Shown here one piece after another: positions 35,244-44,575 of a stretch of 64,000 bases of DNA; within the stretch, counting starts at the first letter, position 1; each line of letters starts with the position of its first letter. The stretch comes from Falsochrobactrum tianjinense (GTDB taxonomy: Bacteria; Pseudomonadota; Alphaproteobacteria; Rhizobiales; Rhizobiaceae). The notes below the pieces were generated by a model. It ran no database searches. It was not told the DNA's origin and saw only the letters and a program-made list of their open reading frames with translations. The translations under genes and the position numbers were made by a program. Location: contig NZ_JAHRVA010000002.1 of NCBI RefSeq assembly GCF_019100495.1, forward strand, positions 261,959 through 325,958, written 5' to 3'.

Positions 35244-35843
35244 TTAGAAGAAAGCCTTGAAACGCTCGGAATCATCCATGAATTCCTTCTCAGGGAACGG
35301 CTGCTCATGGGAACCGAATGGCATCTGCGCGCGCAGCTTCCAGGAAGCAGGTATATTCCATTCCTTAGCTACTTCTGTGTCGATCAGCGGATTGTAGTGC
35401 TGAAGACTCGCGCCGATACCGGCATGAGAGAATGCCAGCCAGACAGCAAATTGCGCCATGCCGCCAGCCTGCTCGGACCAGATTGGGAAGTTATCCGCGT
35501 AAAGCGCAAAGTTTTCTTGCAAATTCTTGACCACATCCTGATCTTCAAAGAACAGGACCGTGCCGGCACCGGAAGCAAAGCTGTCGACCTTGGCTTCAGT
35601 AGCAGCGAAGGAATCGGCAGGAACGATCTTGCGAAGCTCTTCCTTGACAAGACCCCATAGTTTTTCGCTTTGGGCGCCAAACAGGACGATAGCGCGCGAG
35701 CTTTGTGAATTGAAAGACGAAGGCGCATGCTTGATCGCGTCACGGATCAGGTTCGCGACAGCTTCTTGAGAGAGCGGAAGGGTCTTGCCAAGAGCATATT
35801 GGGTCCGGCGTTTCTTGAGAGAATCGATAAAGCTGTTGCTCAT
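35244..35843 (-). CDS. Nitroreductase family protein (HBN1/Frm2-like)
   Basis: 199 residues from ATG 35843, with AGGATAGAAGA before it. The nitroreductase fold opens FIDSLKKRRTQYALGKTLPL, then IRDAIKHAPSSFNSQSSRAI (FMN contact), and continues AGTVLFFEDQDVVKNLQENF and GGMAQFAVWLAFSHAGIGAS, LQHYNPLI, AQMPFGSHEQPFPEKEF. This pattern matches the Frm2/HBN1-like branch rather than the larger NfsA/B enzymes. Members use NAD(P)H and FMN to reduce nitroaromatics or quinones and are linked to oxidative stress and lipid signalling. It sits alone, convergent with mogA. Confidence 0.85.
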   Translation of the reverse strand: MSNSFIDSLKKRRTQYALGKTLPLSQEAVANLIRDAIKHAPSSFNSQSSRAIVLFGAQSEKLWGLVKEELRKIVPADSFAATEAKVDSFASGAGTVLFFEDQDVVKNLQENFALYADNFPIWSEQAGGMAQFAVWLAFSHAGIGASLQHYNPLIDTEVAKEWNIPASWKLRAQMPFGSHEQPFPEKEFMDDSERFKAFF

Positions 35844-36132
35844 TCTTCTATCCTGTTCTTGCAATGATTATGCCCCTTCGGGAATGAGAGGCGGAAAGAT
35901 GTGTCGCTATGAATATTGTGATTGTGGCGTCTAAACCAACCTGATTTTCTGAAACACACTGTCAACATATAGGGATGCTGCATGAGATCATCGCCGCTGT
36001 GAGACGAAGGCACCGAAACTGCCACCTTGAACACCACTGTTTAACTGGGAGCACCGCTTTGGGGCTTTTACCCTTGCGAAAAATCTGATCGAATTGATGG
36101 GATTATGACCGCAAGACCAAGGTGCGAGCGAT

Positions 36133-37458
36133 TTGAAGTCTTTCATGATTATCGGGGGAGGCGCGAGTGGTGTGCTCATGGCCGCACAATTGCTGGGCCA
36201 GTCATCCGATACCACGGTGCAGATTTTCGAAAGCACGGGCAAGATCGGTGCGGGCATCGCCTATTCAACGCAGAATCCAAATCATCTGCTCAATGTCCGC
36301 GCGGGCAATATGAGTGCCTTTCCCAACAAGCCGGAAGACTTTCTCGACTGGTTGCGAACAAATTCGCGCGATGTCGGAGAACAGGGCTGGCAAGCGCAAT
36401 CTTTTGCTCCGCGCGGCCTGTATCGCCATTATCTGAATGCTCTGCTCGCGCCATATCTGGATATGAACCCGCCGCGCGTTTTCATTGAGGCCATGCAGGC
36501 GGTCGATATTGCTCTGATCGAGGGCAAGCCGCAAGTGACGAGCATGTCGGGCGAGAAGTTTTCCGCCGAGGCGCTCATCATCGCCACGGGCAATGAAACG
36601 GCAATTGCCGCCTCTGGCGAGCATGTGGCCGAATATTGGTCCAGCAACGGCTATTTCGGCATTCCGGCAGACAAGCCGGTGGCAATATTCGGCACCGGCC
36701 TGTCAATGATCGACAGCGTGATTTCGTTGCTTGATAAAGGACATAGAGCCGAGATCCATGCCATTTCCAGACGCGGCCTGTTGCCTGCGCGCCATATTTC
36801 AGCACAACCGCTCTCCATAGCCGAGAAGGATCTGCCCATTGCGAACGGCTTGCCTGCCCTGGCGCGCCATATCCGTGCTCTGGTCGGGAGCAGCGGGGAT
36901 TGGCGAAGCATCATAGACGGATTACACCCACATATGCAGCATATATGGGCAAATCTTCTGCCCGCCGAAAAGCAGAGTTTTTTGCAACATTTGCGGCCCT
37001 GGTGGGACGTGCATCGGCACCGCATGGCACCTGCGACTGCGGACCGGATCGAAGGCGCGCGTGCATCGGGGCAGCTTCGAATTACGGCGGCCCATCTCGT
37101 CGCCGTGCACAATAAAGATCGGCAAGTCATGGTCCGCTATCGCAAAAGGCGCGAGAGGACTGTGGAGGAAATCGACGTTGCCACCATCATCGACTGCCGG
37201 GGCGGCAATCCGCGCTTTTCAACCACGCGCAATCCCGCGCTCATAAGCCTCATGGAAAATGGGTTAGCCAGGCCCGATGTCACTGATCTGGGTCTGGATA
37301 TTTCCAGCGATCTGCAAATCCTTGATGCGCGCGGAAAGACTGCCGGATCACTCTTCGCTCTTGGGCCGGTCACGAAAGGTGCTTTCTGGGAGGTAACGGC
37401 CATTCCGGATATCCGCGTACAGGCGCAACGATTGGCTCAGATTCTGCTGGAAGAATAA
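36133..37458 (+). CDS. FAD/NAD(P)-binding protein (HpyO-like NAD_binding_9 family)
   Basis: 441 residues from TTG 36133; the next ATG (36145) is at the dinucleotide fold itself, and no upstream in-frame start exists. FMIIGGGASGVLMAAQLLG carries GxGxxG. GIAYSTQNPNHLLNVRAGNM, SAFPNKPEDFLDWL, YRHYLNALLAPYLD and IIDCRGGNPRF are landmarks of this family of FAD-dependent proteins with N-acyl or hydroxylase-like roles of poorly known function. The C-terminus (LFALGPVTKGAFWEVTAIPD) holds the second FAD contact. The gene is alone with no operon partners and the 289-base gap upstream should hold its promoter. Confidence 0.8.
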   Translation: MKSFMIIGGGASGVLMAAQLLGQSSDTTVQIFESTGKIGAGIAYSTQNPNHLLNVRAGNMSAFPNKPEDFLDWLRTNSRDVGEQGWQAQSFAPRGLYRHYLNALLAPYLDMNPPRVFIEAMQAVDIALIEGKPQVTSMSGEKFSAEALIIATGNETAIAASGEHVAEYWSSNGYFGIPADKPVAIFGTGLSMIDSVISLLDKGHRAEIHAISRRGLLPARHISAQPLSIAEKDLPIANGLPALARHIRALVGSSGDWRSIIDGLHPHMQHIWANLLPAEKQSFLQHLRPWWDVHRHRMAPATADRIEGARASGQLRITAAHLVAVHNKDRQVMVRYRKRRERTVEEIDVATIIDCRGGNPRFSTTRNPALISLMENGLARPDVTDLGLDISSDLQILDARGKTAGSLFALGPVTKGAFWEVTAIPDIRVQAQRLAQILLEE

Positions 37459-37785
37459 AACTGGGAGCATAGTGATCGCCGCTAAATTGGATAGCTCATG
37501 TCATTCATTTGCAAAATATGCGCGGCAATATGTCCGCTATTTAGCGCTTGTTCGGGAAATCTAATCGCAAGGATATGATTTCCTGATCGTTCGTAGGATA
37601 AAACGATTCAAATTATCGCGATAAGTCATTGAAAGCTATTGCCATAATATCTGTTAGCCGGTCATAATAAGGTCATCGGAATATATGATTCCTCTCGACA
37701 ACCTACCGGAGCGTTCCTGTTGCTGTTTTCATGAGCGGTGCCTGCTTCGGATCAACCCTGATTACGGAATGGAGGCCAGTGGCGC
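37459..37785 (+). other. 327-bp leader of the mrp operon
   Basis: No gene is seen. It is AT-rich in the middle, with a weak dyad of GCTAAAT and ATTTAGC (about 37494 and 37549) and the bases GGAGG 11 nt before the mrpA start. The long untranslated stretch may hold the operon promoter and salt or pH control, which I cannot identify from motifs. Confidence 0.4.
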
Positions 37786-40701
37786 ATGACGACGGACGGC
37801 AGAATGCTTTTTTTGCTTGTCCTTCTTCCCTTTCTGGGTAGCGCCGTAACCGGACTTTTCAAGGGAGTGGACCGCACCGGGTCCGCATGGTTTACCGCAG
37901 CCATAGCACTCGTGGCTTTCGTGATCACCGCCAGTCTCTATCCTGTGGTTTCAGATGGCCGTGTCCTGCGCGGCACCATCGAATGGGTGCCAGCCTACGG
38001 CCTCAACGTTACCTTGCGCATGGATGGTTTTTCTTGGCTTTTCGCCATGCTGATAACCGGTATCGGCCTGTTGGTTGTGATCTATGCGCGCTATTATATG
38101 TCGCCGGACGACCCAGTTCCGCGTTTCTTTTCCTTTTTGCAAGCTTTCATGGGCGCAATGCTCGGCATTGTCCTTTCGGGCAATATCATTCTGCTCGCTG
38201 TCTTCTGGGAACTGACCAGCATTTTCTCGTTCCTGCTGATAGGTTACTGGTATCAGAACGCCAGCGCCCGCGACGGCGCGCGCATGGCGCTGACAGTCAC
38301 CGGTATTGGCGGCTTTTGCTTGCTTGCCGGGGTCATATTGCTTGGCCATATCGTCGGCAGTTATGATCTCGACAAGGTGCTGGCATCGGGTAATCTCGTT
38401 CGCCAGCATCCGCTTTATACCGTCGCATTCCTTCTCATCCTGATGGCTGCTTTCACGAAAAGCGCGCAGTTCCCGTTCCATTTCTGGCTGCCGAATGCCA
38501 TGGCTGCACCAACGCCGGTTTCCGCCTATCTGCATTCGGCAACCATGGTGAAAGCCGGAGTGTTCCTGCTTGCGCGTCTTTGGCCCGTCTTTGCAGGCAC
38601 AGAAGAATGGTTCTGGATTTTGGGGGTCGGCGGGCTCACGACGCTGCTGATTGCAAGTTTCTTCGCTGTGTTCCAGCAGGATCTGAAAGGGCTTCTGGCC
38701 TATTCGACGATCAGCAATCTCGGCCTGATAACAGCGCTTTTAAGCTTGGGAAGCCCGCTTGCGACCGTTGCGGCAATCTTCCATATGGTCAACCATGCTA
38801 TCTTCAAAGCATCGCTCTTTATGGCGGCAGGCATTATTGATCACGAAACCGGCACACGCGACATGCGCAAGCTGAGTGGCCTGTTGCGAGCGATGCCCTA
38901 TACGGCCACCCTTGCAATGGTCGCCAGTGCCTCCATGGCCGGTGTTCCGCTTCTCAACGGCTTCATCTCCAAAGAAATGTTCTTCGCCGAAGCTGTTGAA
39001 ACGCATATGGTTTCATGGCTTGACACGGTCACGCCCTATGTCGCGACGCTGGCGAGCATCTTCACAGTCGCCTATTCGATACGTTTCATCTATTCGACCT
39101 TTTTCGGTCCGCCGCCGGTCGACCTGCCGAAGGAGGCGCACGAGCCGCCTGCCTGGATGCGCCGGCCGATTGAGCTGCTCGTTTTGTTGTGTCTACTGAT
39201 TGGAATCGTTCCCGGCCTTGCCATTGGACCGTTTCTACATTCGGCTGTGGTGTCGGTTCTAGGCGATGCAACACCAAATTATAGCCTCGCCGTCTGGCAC
39301 GGCTTGAACTTGCCGCTCATGATGAGCTTCATCGCCATGATCGGCGGCATCTTCCTGCATTGGATGCTGAAAAATTACCTGGCGTCGAGCGAGGATGGCC
39401 CGCCGCTGTTCCGCCATCTTCAGGGACAGAGAATCTTTGAGCGGGTGCTTGTCACACTGTCGTGGAACTGGGCACGTAAGGCGGAAAGCTTCCTGAGTAC
39501 ACGCCGACTTCAGCCACAGCTGCGTATCGTGGTGGCCGTTGCCCTGGTCGCGGCTGCATGGCCTATTCTCGATAGCGGCATCAAGGCGGGTGTCCTTGCA
39601 GTACAGCCTGTCGACCCAATTTTTGCGGCTTTGTGGATATTGGGCGGCGCATGCGCAATCGGCGCGGCTTATCAGGCAAAGTATCATCGGCTGGCAGCCC
39701 TGATTCTTCTCGGCGGGGCAGGGCTTGTCACCTGCATTACCTTCATCTGGATGTCTGCACCGGATCTTGCCGTGACGCAATTGCTCGTCGAGATCGTCAC
39801 CACCGTTCTACTTTTGCTGGGCCTGCGCTGGCTGCCCAAGCGCTGGCAGGACCCCGATCCGGTTCCGGCCAGAATTGGACCGAAAATTCGCCGCTATCGA
39901 GATTTCCTGTTGGCTATAACCAGTGGGGTTGGCGTTTTCATCATCGCTTACGCGACGATGACACGTCCGCTGCCCGATAGTATTGGCAATTTTTTCCTTG
40001 AGCATGCCTATTCAGGCGGCGGCGGCAGGAATGTTGTCAACGTCATTCTGGTCGATTTCCGCGCCTTCGATACGTTCGGAGAAATTGCTGTTCTGGGTAT
40101 TGTCGGCCTAACGGTCTTCGCGCTTCTGCGACGATTCCGTCCAGCCCCCGACAGCACCGGATCGACTGAGCAGCAGAGAATTCAGGATGCCTATGACGAA
40201 GCCATGCCCGACCGCAGAACGGGCGAAACATTGATGGATTATCTGGCCGTACCTTCGGTCATCATGCAATGGCTGTTCCCGGTCATCATCGTGCTGGCGG
40301 TGCATTTGTTCCTGCGCGGGCACGACCTGCCAGGCGGCGGTTTTGCAGCCGGCATCACGCTGGCGATCGCCTTCCTGTTGCAATATCTGACCGCAGGAAC
40401 CCGCTGGGTGGAAGACAGGTTGCGCATTCTTCCAGTGCGCTGGATCGGGATCGGGCTTTTATGCGCTGCTGCCACGGGCTCGGGGGCGTGGCTGTTTGGT
40501 TATCCGTTCCTCACCTCCTTCTTCCAGTATATCGACATACCTCATATCGGAAGAATGCCTGCCGCAAGCGCTCTTCTTTTCGATTTCGGTGTTTTCGCGC
40601 TCGTCGTCGGCGCGACAGTCCTGATCCTGATCGCTCTTGCGCACCAGTCGATCCGCAAACATCGCGTTGAAAAAATCGCGGCTGCGAAGGAGGAGAACTG
40701 A
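37786..40701 (+). CDS. mrpA: Na+/H+ antiporter subunit A with fused subunit B (MrpAB/PhaAB)
   Basis: 971 residues with about 20 or more membrane helices. The N-terminal ~500 residues are the NuoL-like proton-translocating domain (FLLVLLPFLGSAVTGLFKGV, YYMSPDDPVPRFFSFLQAFM, LTKSAQFPFHFWLPNAMAA-like AFTKSAQFPFHFWLPNAMAA, LLAYSTISNLGLITALLSLG, FHMVNHAIFKASLFMAAGII). The C-terminal part adds the MrpB domain (IMQWLFPVIIVLAVHLFLRG, LPGGGFAAGITLAIAFLLQY). Fused A and B are typical of group 2 mrp operons such as rhizobial pha. The complex exchanges Na+ or K+ for H+ and works in alkali and salt tolerance. The mrpC start codon overlaps its stop. Confidence 0.93.
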   Translation: MTTDGRMLFLLVLLPFLGSAVTGLFKGVDRTGSAWFTAAIALVAFVITASLYPVVSDGRVLRGTIEWVPAYGLNVTLRMDGFSWLFAMLITGIGLLVVIYARYYMSPDDPVPRFFSFLQAFMGAMLGIVLSGNIILLAVFWELTSIFSFLLIGYWYQNASARDGARMALTVTGIGGFCLLAGVILLGHIVGSYDLDKVLASGNLVRQHPLYTVAFLLILMAAFTKSAQFPFHFWLPNAMAAPTPVSAYLHSATMVKAGVFLLARLWPVFAGTEEWFWILGVGGLTTLLIASFFAVFQQDLKGLLAYSTISNLGLITALLSLGSPLATVAAIFHMVNHAIFKASLFMAAGIIDHETGTRDMRKLSGLLRAMPYTATLAMVASASMAGVPLLNGFISKEMFFAEAVETHMVSWLDTVTPYVATLASIFTVAYSIRFIYSTFFGPPPVDLPKEAHEPPAWMRRPIELLVLLCLLIGIVPGLAIGPFLHSAVVSVLGDATPNYSLAVWHGLNLPLMMSFIAMIGGIFLHWMLKNYLASSEDGPPLFRHLQGQRIFERVLVTLSWNWARKAESFLSTRRLQPQLRIVVAVALVAAAWPILDSGIKAGVLAVQPVDPIFAALWILGGACAIGAAYQAKYHRLAALILLGGAGLVTCITFIWMSAPDLAVTQLLVEIVTTVLLLLGLRWLPKRWQDPDPVPARIGPKIRRYRDFLLAITSGVGVFIIAYATMTRPLPDSIGNFFLEHAYSGGGGRNVVNVILVDFRAFDTFGEIAVLGIVGLTVFALLRRFRPAPDSTGSTEQQRIQDAYDEAMPDRRTGETLMDYLAVPSVIMQWLFPVIIVLAVHLFLRGHDLPGGGFAAGITLAIAFLLQYLTAGTRWVEDRLRILPVRWIGIGLLCAAATGSGAWLFGYPFLTSFFQYIDIPHIGRMPAASALLFDFGVFALVVGATVLILIALAHQSIRKHRVEKIAAAKEEN

Positions 40702-41039
40702 TGGAACTGGTTCTCTCTGTCGCAATCGGCGTTCTGATGGCTTCGGGCGTGTGGCTCATTCTGCGCCCACGCACTTTTCAGGTCGCCATCGGCTTGTCAC
40801 TCGTATCCTATGCCGTCAACCTGTTCATCTTTTCCATGGGCAGATTGCGCACCAACGCGCCGCCCGTGCTTGAATCCGGCCTCGATGTTCAAGCGGCGCA
40901 ATATACGGACCCGGTTCCGCAAGCTCTGGTGCTGACTGCCATTGTTATCGGTTTTGCAATGACCGCACTTTTCCTTGTCGTGCTGCTCGCTTCACGCGGG
41001 CTGACACGCACCGATCATGTTGATGGCAAGGAGAATTGA
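40701..41039 (+). CDS. mrpC: Na+/H+ antiporter subunit C
   Basis: 112 residues, NuoK-like, with three membrane helices: ELVLSVAIGVLMASGVWLIL, GLSLVSYAVNLFIFSMGRL and ALVLTAIVIGFAMTALFLVV. The subunit C signature TDPVPQALVLTAIVIGFA is present. Its ATG overlaps the mrpA stop by one base, and its stop overlaps the mrpD start. Part of the antiporter proton channel. Confidence 0.93.
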   Translation: MELVLSVAIGVLMASGVWLILRPRTFQVAIGLSLVSYAVNLFIFSMGRLRTNAPPVLESGLDVQAAQYTDPVPQALVLTAIVIGFAMTALFLVVLLASRGLTRTDHVDGKEN

Positions 41040-42670
41040 TGATGGACTGGAAATCGCATCTTATCATCGCCCCCATTCTCCTGCCGCTTGTAACTGCGGC
41101 GCTGCTGCTCATGTTCGATGAGCGCAAGCGCAAGCTGAAAATGGCAATCAACTCCATTTCGATCCTCATGCTGATCGTAATCGCCTTCACGCTACTCAAT
41201 ATTGCACGGGAAATGGCTCCACGCGCCGATGTCTACCTGATTGGCAACTGGCCTGCGCCGTTCGGCATTGTGCTGGTGCTCGATCAGTTGGCAGCGCTCA
41301 TGCTCGTTCTCTCCAGCTTGCTGGGAATGGCAGCACTGAGCTTCGCACTGGCGCACTGGCACAAGGCAAGCCCGCATTTTCATACGATTTTCCAACTCTT
41401 GCTGATGGGGCTGAACGGCGCATTCCTTACCGGTGATCTGTTCAATCTCTTCGTCTTCTTTGAGGTTCTGCTGGCCGCATCATATGGCTTGGCGCTGCAC
41501 GGTTCCGGTCCGGCACGCGTGAAGGCTGGCCTGCATTATATCGCGATCAATCTGGTGTCTTCGTCGCTGTTTCTGATTGGCGTCAGCCTGATTTACGGCG
41601 TGACCGGCACTCTCAATATGGCCGATCTTGCCCAGCGTATTTCACAGGTAGCTGCCGAAGATCGCATGCTTCTGGAAGCAGGGGCCGCGACTCTTGGCGT
41701 AGCTTTCCTCATCAAGGCAGGCATGTGGCCTCTCAATTTCTGGCTCGCTCCAACCTATACCGCCGCCGCTGCACCCGTCGCCGCGATCTTCGTTATCATG
41801 AGCAAGGTTGGCATCTATGTGCTGCTGCGCCTTTCGCCCCTGATGTTCGGCATCGGCGCAGGCTCGTCCTACGGGTTCGGCAATGACTGGCTCTATTATG
41901 GCGGCATGGTCACGCTTGCTTTCGGGCTGATCGGTGTAGTCGCATCGCAGGCAATGGGCCGTCTTGCCAGTTACAGCATTTTGGTCTCATCCGGCACGCT
42001 GCTGGCCGCAATCGGCAGCGGCAATACAACGATGACCGGCGCAGCCCTTTTCTATATGATCAGCTCCACCCTGACGATTGCCGCCTTTTTTCTGCTGATC
42101 GAGCTTGTCGAGCGTGGTCAGGACGCCGCTGCAAACGTTCTCGCCGTGACGATGGAAGCCTATGGCGATGACGAGGAAGAAGAAGAGGAAGAGGAAGTGG
42201 GGGCTGTTCTGCCCGCAACGCTCGCCATTCTTGGAACCTTCTTTGCCATTTGCGCCATATTGCTGATTGGCCTGCCGCCATTTTCAGGCTTTATTGCCAA
42301 ATTTCTTCTGCTTGCAGCCGTGTTCAACGGCGAAGGCAGCACGCCGCAACTGGCCATGCCGGTCAGCCCAGCAAGCTGGGTGTTCATTACACTCATTCTT
42401 CTGTCCGGCCTCTCGGCGCTGATTGCGATGACGCGTACCGGCATACGCACGTTCTGGGCATCGCTGGAAGGCAATGTGCCACGCGTCCTGGTGCGCGAAG
42501 CGGTGCCGATTGCCGGCCTGCTGGCCGTGTGTTTGGCATTGACCATCGCAGCCGGACCGGCCATGCAGTATATGGATGCGACCGCGCGCGCCCTGCATAG
42601 TCCGGAGGATTATATTGATAGCGTCCTCAGCGCACCGCGCGCAGGAGGAGAAAGGGTGGAGGCGCAATGA
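41039..42670 (+). CDS. mrpD: Na+/H+ antiporter subunit D
   Basis: 543 residues from ATG 41039 (AAGGAGAATTG upstream; ATG 41042 also possible). NuoN-like with 14 helices; GLNGAFLTGDLFNLFVFFEV carries the conserved Asp and Glu, and LIKAGMWPLNFWLAPTYTAA the conserved Lys. A cytoplasmic or periplasmic loop at residues ~375-385 holds a run of eight or nine acidic residues (GDDEEEEEEEEVGAV), which is not part of the family core. mrpD, mrpE, mrpF and mrpG starts all overlap the preceding stop by four bases, so the operon is translationally coupled. Confidence 0.93.
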   Translation: MMDWKSHLIIAPILLPLVTAALLLMFDERKRKLKMAINSISILMLIVIAFTLLNIAREMAPRADVYLIGNWPAPFGIVLVLDQLAALMLVLSSLLGMAALSFALAHWHKASPHFHTIFQLLLMGLNGAFLTGDLFNLFVFFEVLLAASYGLALHGSGPARVKAGLHYIAINLVSSSLFLIGVSLIYGVTGTLNMADLAQRISQVAAEDRMLLEAGAATLGVAFLIKAGMWPLNFWLAPTYTAAAAPVAAIFVIMSKVGIYVLLRLSPLMFGIGAGSSYGFGNDWLYYGGMVTLAFGLIGVVASQAMGRLASYSILVSSGTLLAAIGSGNTTMTGAALFYMISSTLTIAAFFLLIELVERGQDAAANVLAVTMEAYGDDEEEEEEEEVGAVLPATLAILGTFFAICAILLIGLPPFSGFIAKFLLLAAVFNGEGSTPQLAMPVSPASWVFITLILLSGLSALIAMTRTGIRTFWASLEGNVPRVLVREAVPIAGLLAVCLALTIAAGPAMQYMDATARALHSPEDYIDSVLSAPRAGGERVEAQ

Positions 42671-43200
42671 AAAAAATCCTGCCTTACCCGCTGCTGTTTG
42701 GTTCGCTGGTTCTGTTCTGGCTCCTGCTCAGCGGCTTTACGCGCGCGCAGTTTCTGCTTGGCGTACTCATCGCATTGCTTGCATGCCATGCCATGACCGC
42801 GCTGGAGCCAAAGAAAAACCATATACGCTCCATTCCGGCAATCGTATCACTGTTCGCAGCGGTCAGTCTGGATATTCTGAACTCGAATATCGCTGTAGTG
42901 AAGCTGATTCTGTCGCCGCGACGAGAACGTCACCCGGGGTTCGTCATCATTCCGCTTGAGCTGGAAAACAGCGCGGGGCTGGCCGTGCTTGCCTGTATAA
43001 TCACGGCCACGCCCGGAACGGCCTGGGTGGACTATAATGTGGCACGCCGAACCCTTACGATCCATGTGCTCGATCTGGAGGACGCGAAAGCCTGGCGCGA
43101 TACGGTCAAGCAGCGTTACGAGCTGCCGCTGATCCGCATATTCGGTGCAAAAGAAGCAATCGAAGATGGACAGCCAGCCAAAGAGGAGAAATCGGCATGA
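42667..43200 (+). CDS. mrpE: Na+/H+ antiporter subunit E
   Basis: 177 residues. Two or three N-terminal helices (LPYPLLFGSLVLFWLLLSGF, TRAQFLLGVLIALLACHAMT) precede a soluble domain with LAVLACIITATPGTAWVDYN and LTIHVLDLEDAKAWRDTVKQ, both MrpE marks. The start overlaps the mrpD stop. MrpE is needed for full antiport in most systems; its exact role is unclear. Confidence 0.92.
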   Translation: MKKILPYPLLFGSLVLFWLLLSGFTRAQFLLGVLIALLACHAMTALEPKKNHIRSIPAIVSLFAAVSLDILNSNIAVVKLILSPRRERHPGFVIIPLELENSAGLAVLACIITATPGTAWVDYNVARRTLTIHVLDLEDAKAWRDTVKQRYELPLIRIFGAKEAIEDGQPAKEEKSA

Positions 43201-43478
43201 GCGCAGTTATTATCTTCTGGTCTCTGCTTGCCGCCCAGCTCATGCTTGTCGCGGCCATGGGGTGTAGTGTCTATCGGCTGTTGGTCGGCCCGCGCGCGCA
43301 GGACCGCATTCTGGCTACCGATGCGCTTTATCTCAATTCGCTGCTGCTGCTGCTCACATTCGGTATCCGCACAGGAAACATCATCTATTTCGAGGCTGCT
43401 CTGATCATTGCGCTGCTTAGTTTTGTCGGAACGGTGGCGCTTGCCAAATTTCTGATGCGCGGGGAGGTGATCGAATGA
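43197..43478 (+). CDS. mrpF: Na+/H+ antiporter subunit F
   Basis: 93 residues with three helices. The signature YRLLVGPRAQDRILATDALY is the MrpF core with its conserved Asp pair, followed by IIYFEAALIIALLSFVGTVA. The start overlaps the mrpE stop (ATGA). Confidence 0.92.
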   Translation: MSAVIIFWSLLAAQLMLVAAMGCSVYRLLVGPRAQDRILATDALYLNSLLLLLTFGIRTGNIIYFEAALIIALLSFVGTVALAKFLMRGEVIE

Positions 43479-43828
43479 TCGGAGCCGCTGACTTGCCCGT
43501 CTGGGCTGCTATTCTCGTTTCGCTTTTTCTTGTCGCCGGTGCACTCCTGACCTTAATCGGATGCATCGGACTTGTGCGCTTCACAAGCTTTTATGAGCGC
43601 CTGCATGCCCCTACCATCGGTTCTACATTCGGAGCCGGGGGAATATTGATCGCATCGATCATATTTTTCTCCATCTTGCAATCCAAGCCGATTTTGCATG
43701 AAGTGCTGATTGCTGTCTTTGTGGTCGTCACAACGCCGGTAACGCTCATGCTGTTAAGCCGCGCCGTGATCCACCGCGATCAGACGCATGACAGCAAGGA
43801 GCTTCCTTCATCTTCCGACCTTCAGTGA
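43475..43828 (+). CDS. mrpG: Na+/H+ antiporter subunit G
   Basis: 117 residues with three helices. LVAGALLTLIGCIGLVRFTS then FYERLHAPTIGSTFGAGGIL is the MrpG signature. The start overlaps the mrpF stop. It closes the operon; weak dyads after the stop (CCGCAT...ATGCGG, 43849-43868) may act in termination. Confidence 0.92.
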   Translation: MIGAADLPVWAAILVSLFLVAGALLTLIGCIGLVRFTSFYERLHAPTIGSTFGAGGILIASIIFFSILQSKPILHEVLIAVFVVVTTPVTLMLLSRAVIHRDQTHDSKELPSSSDLQ

Positions 43829-43940
43829 AGGACGGAAGCTTGGAGCGTCCGCATTTGGAGGGATGCGGGATCTGCGGCTAAGTGTCCATATGCATCTTGC
43901 AATCGGACATGCAGGTTGAAGTGGTGGAGAAACTGATTTA

Positions 43941-43977
43941 TCTGAATTTTCAGTAATTTCTGAAAATTCAGAAATTA
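43941..43977. promoter_or_regulatory. Overlapping inverted repeats upstream of the GbsR-type regulator gene
   Basis: Two dyads share sequence: TCTGAATTTTCAG (43941-43953) with CTGAAAATTCAGA (43960-43972), perfect, 6-bp spacer; and TAATTTCTGA (43954-43963) with TCAGAAATTA (43968-43977), perfect, 4-bp spacer. They end 13 bases before the regulator start, where a bound MarR/GbsR-type dimer would block transcription or initiation. The likely binder is the protein just downstream, by autoregulation. The TTCAGAAA half-site is consistent with a winged-helix protein. Confidence 0.6.
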
Positions 43978-43990
43978 CGGGAGAGAGAGC

Positions 43991-44575
43991 TTGGAATTAT
44001 CGCCAATCGTTCAGTCGTTCGTGCTTCATTTCGGGGAGATGGGTAGCCGGTGGGGCATCAATCGCACGGTGGGGCAGATTTATGCACTGCTTTACCTTTC
44101 GACCGAACCACTATGTGCTGATGAGATCGTGGACGCACTCCGCGTTTCACGTTCGAATGTCTCTATGGGTATCCGCGAGTTGCAGGGCTGGAACCTTGTC
44201 ATCCTCAAGCACATACCCGGCGATCGCCGTGATTTTTACACAACGCCCGAGGATGTATGGCAGATTTTACGCACGCTGGCGGAAGAACGCAAGAAGCGCG
44301 AGATTGACCCGACCTTGAGCGTGCTGCGAGAAGTACTCATGGAGCAGCCACAAGACGACAAGGACCGCTACGCACAGGACCGCATGAAGGACATGTATGC
44401 TCTGATCGAGCGGCTGACCAACTGGTATGATGACGTCAAGAAGCTCGACACGGACAGATTGACCAGCCTTCTGGCACTTGGCGCCAAGGTGACTCGGTTC
44501 CTTGAAACCACAGACAAAATCGTGGCGCTGGGACGCGGGAGGACATCGGCCAAAAAGGAGCCTAAACAAGAGTGA
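43991..44575 (+). CDS. GbsR/MarR family transcriptional regulator preceding cydDC
   Basis: 194 residues from TTG 43991, with GGGAGAGAGAGC as ribosome site. GbsR-type winged helix: FVLHFGEMGSRWGINRTVGQ, YALLYLSTEPLCADEIVDAL, RVSRSNVSMGIRELQGWNLV and GDRRDFYTTPEDVWQIL. The C-terminal ~90 residues are helical and acidic-basic mixed. The GTG start of cydD overlaps its stop codon, so the regulator and the cytochrome bd maturation transporter are cotranslated. It probably represses itself and cydDCABX through the dyads upstream. The signal is unknown; GbsR proteins sense choline in Bacillus, but most homologues are uncharacterised. Confidence 0.85.
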   Translation: MELSPIVQSFVLHFGEMGSRWGINRTVGQIYALLYLSTEPLCADEIVDALRVSRSNVSMGIRELQGWNLVILKHIPGDRRDFYTTPEDVWQILRTLAEERKKREIDPTLSVLREVLMEQPQDDKDRYAQDRMKDMYALIERLTNWYDDVKKLDTDRLTSLLALGAKVTRFLETTDKIVALGRGRTSAKKEPKQE

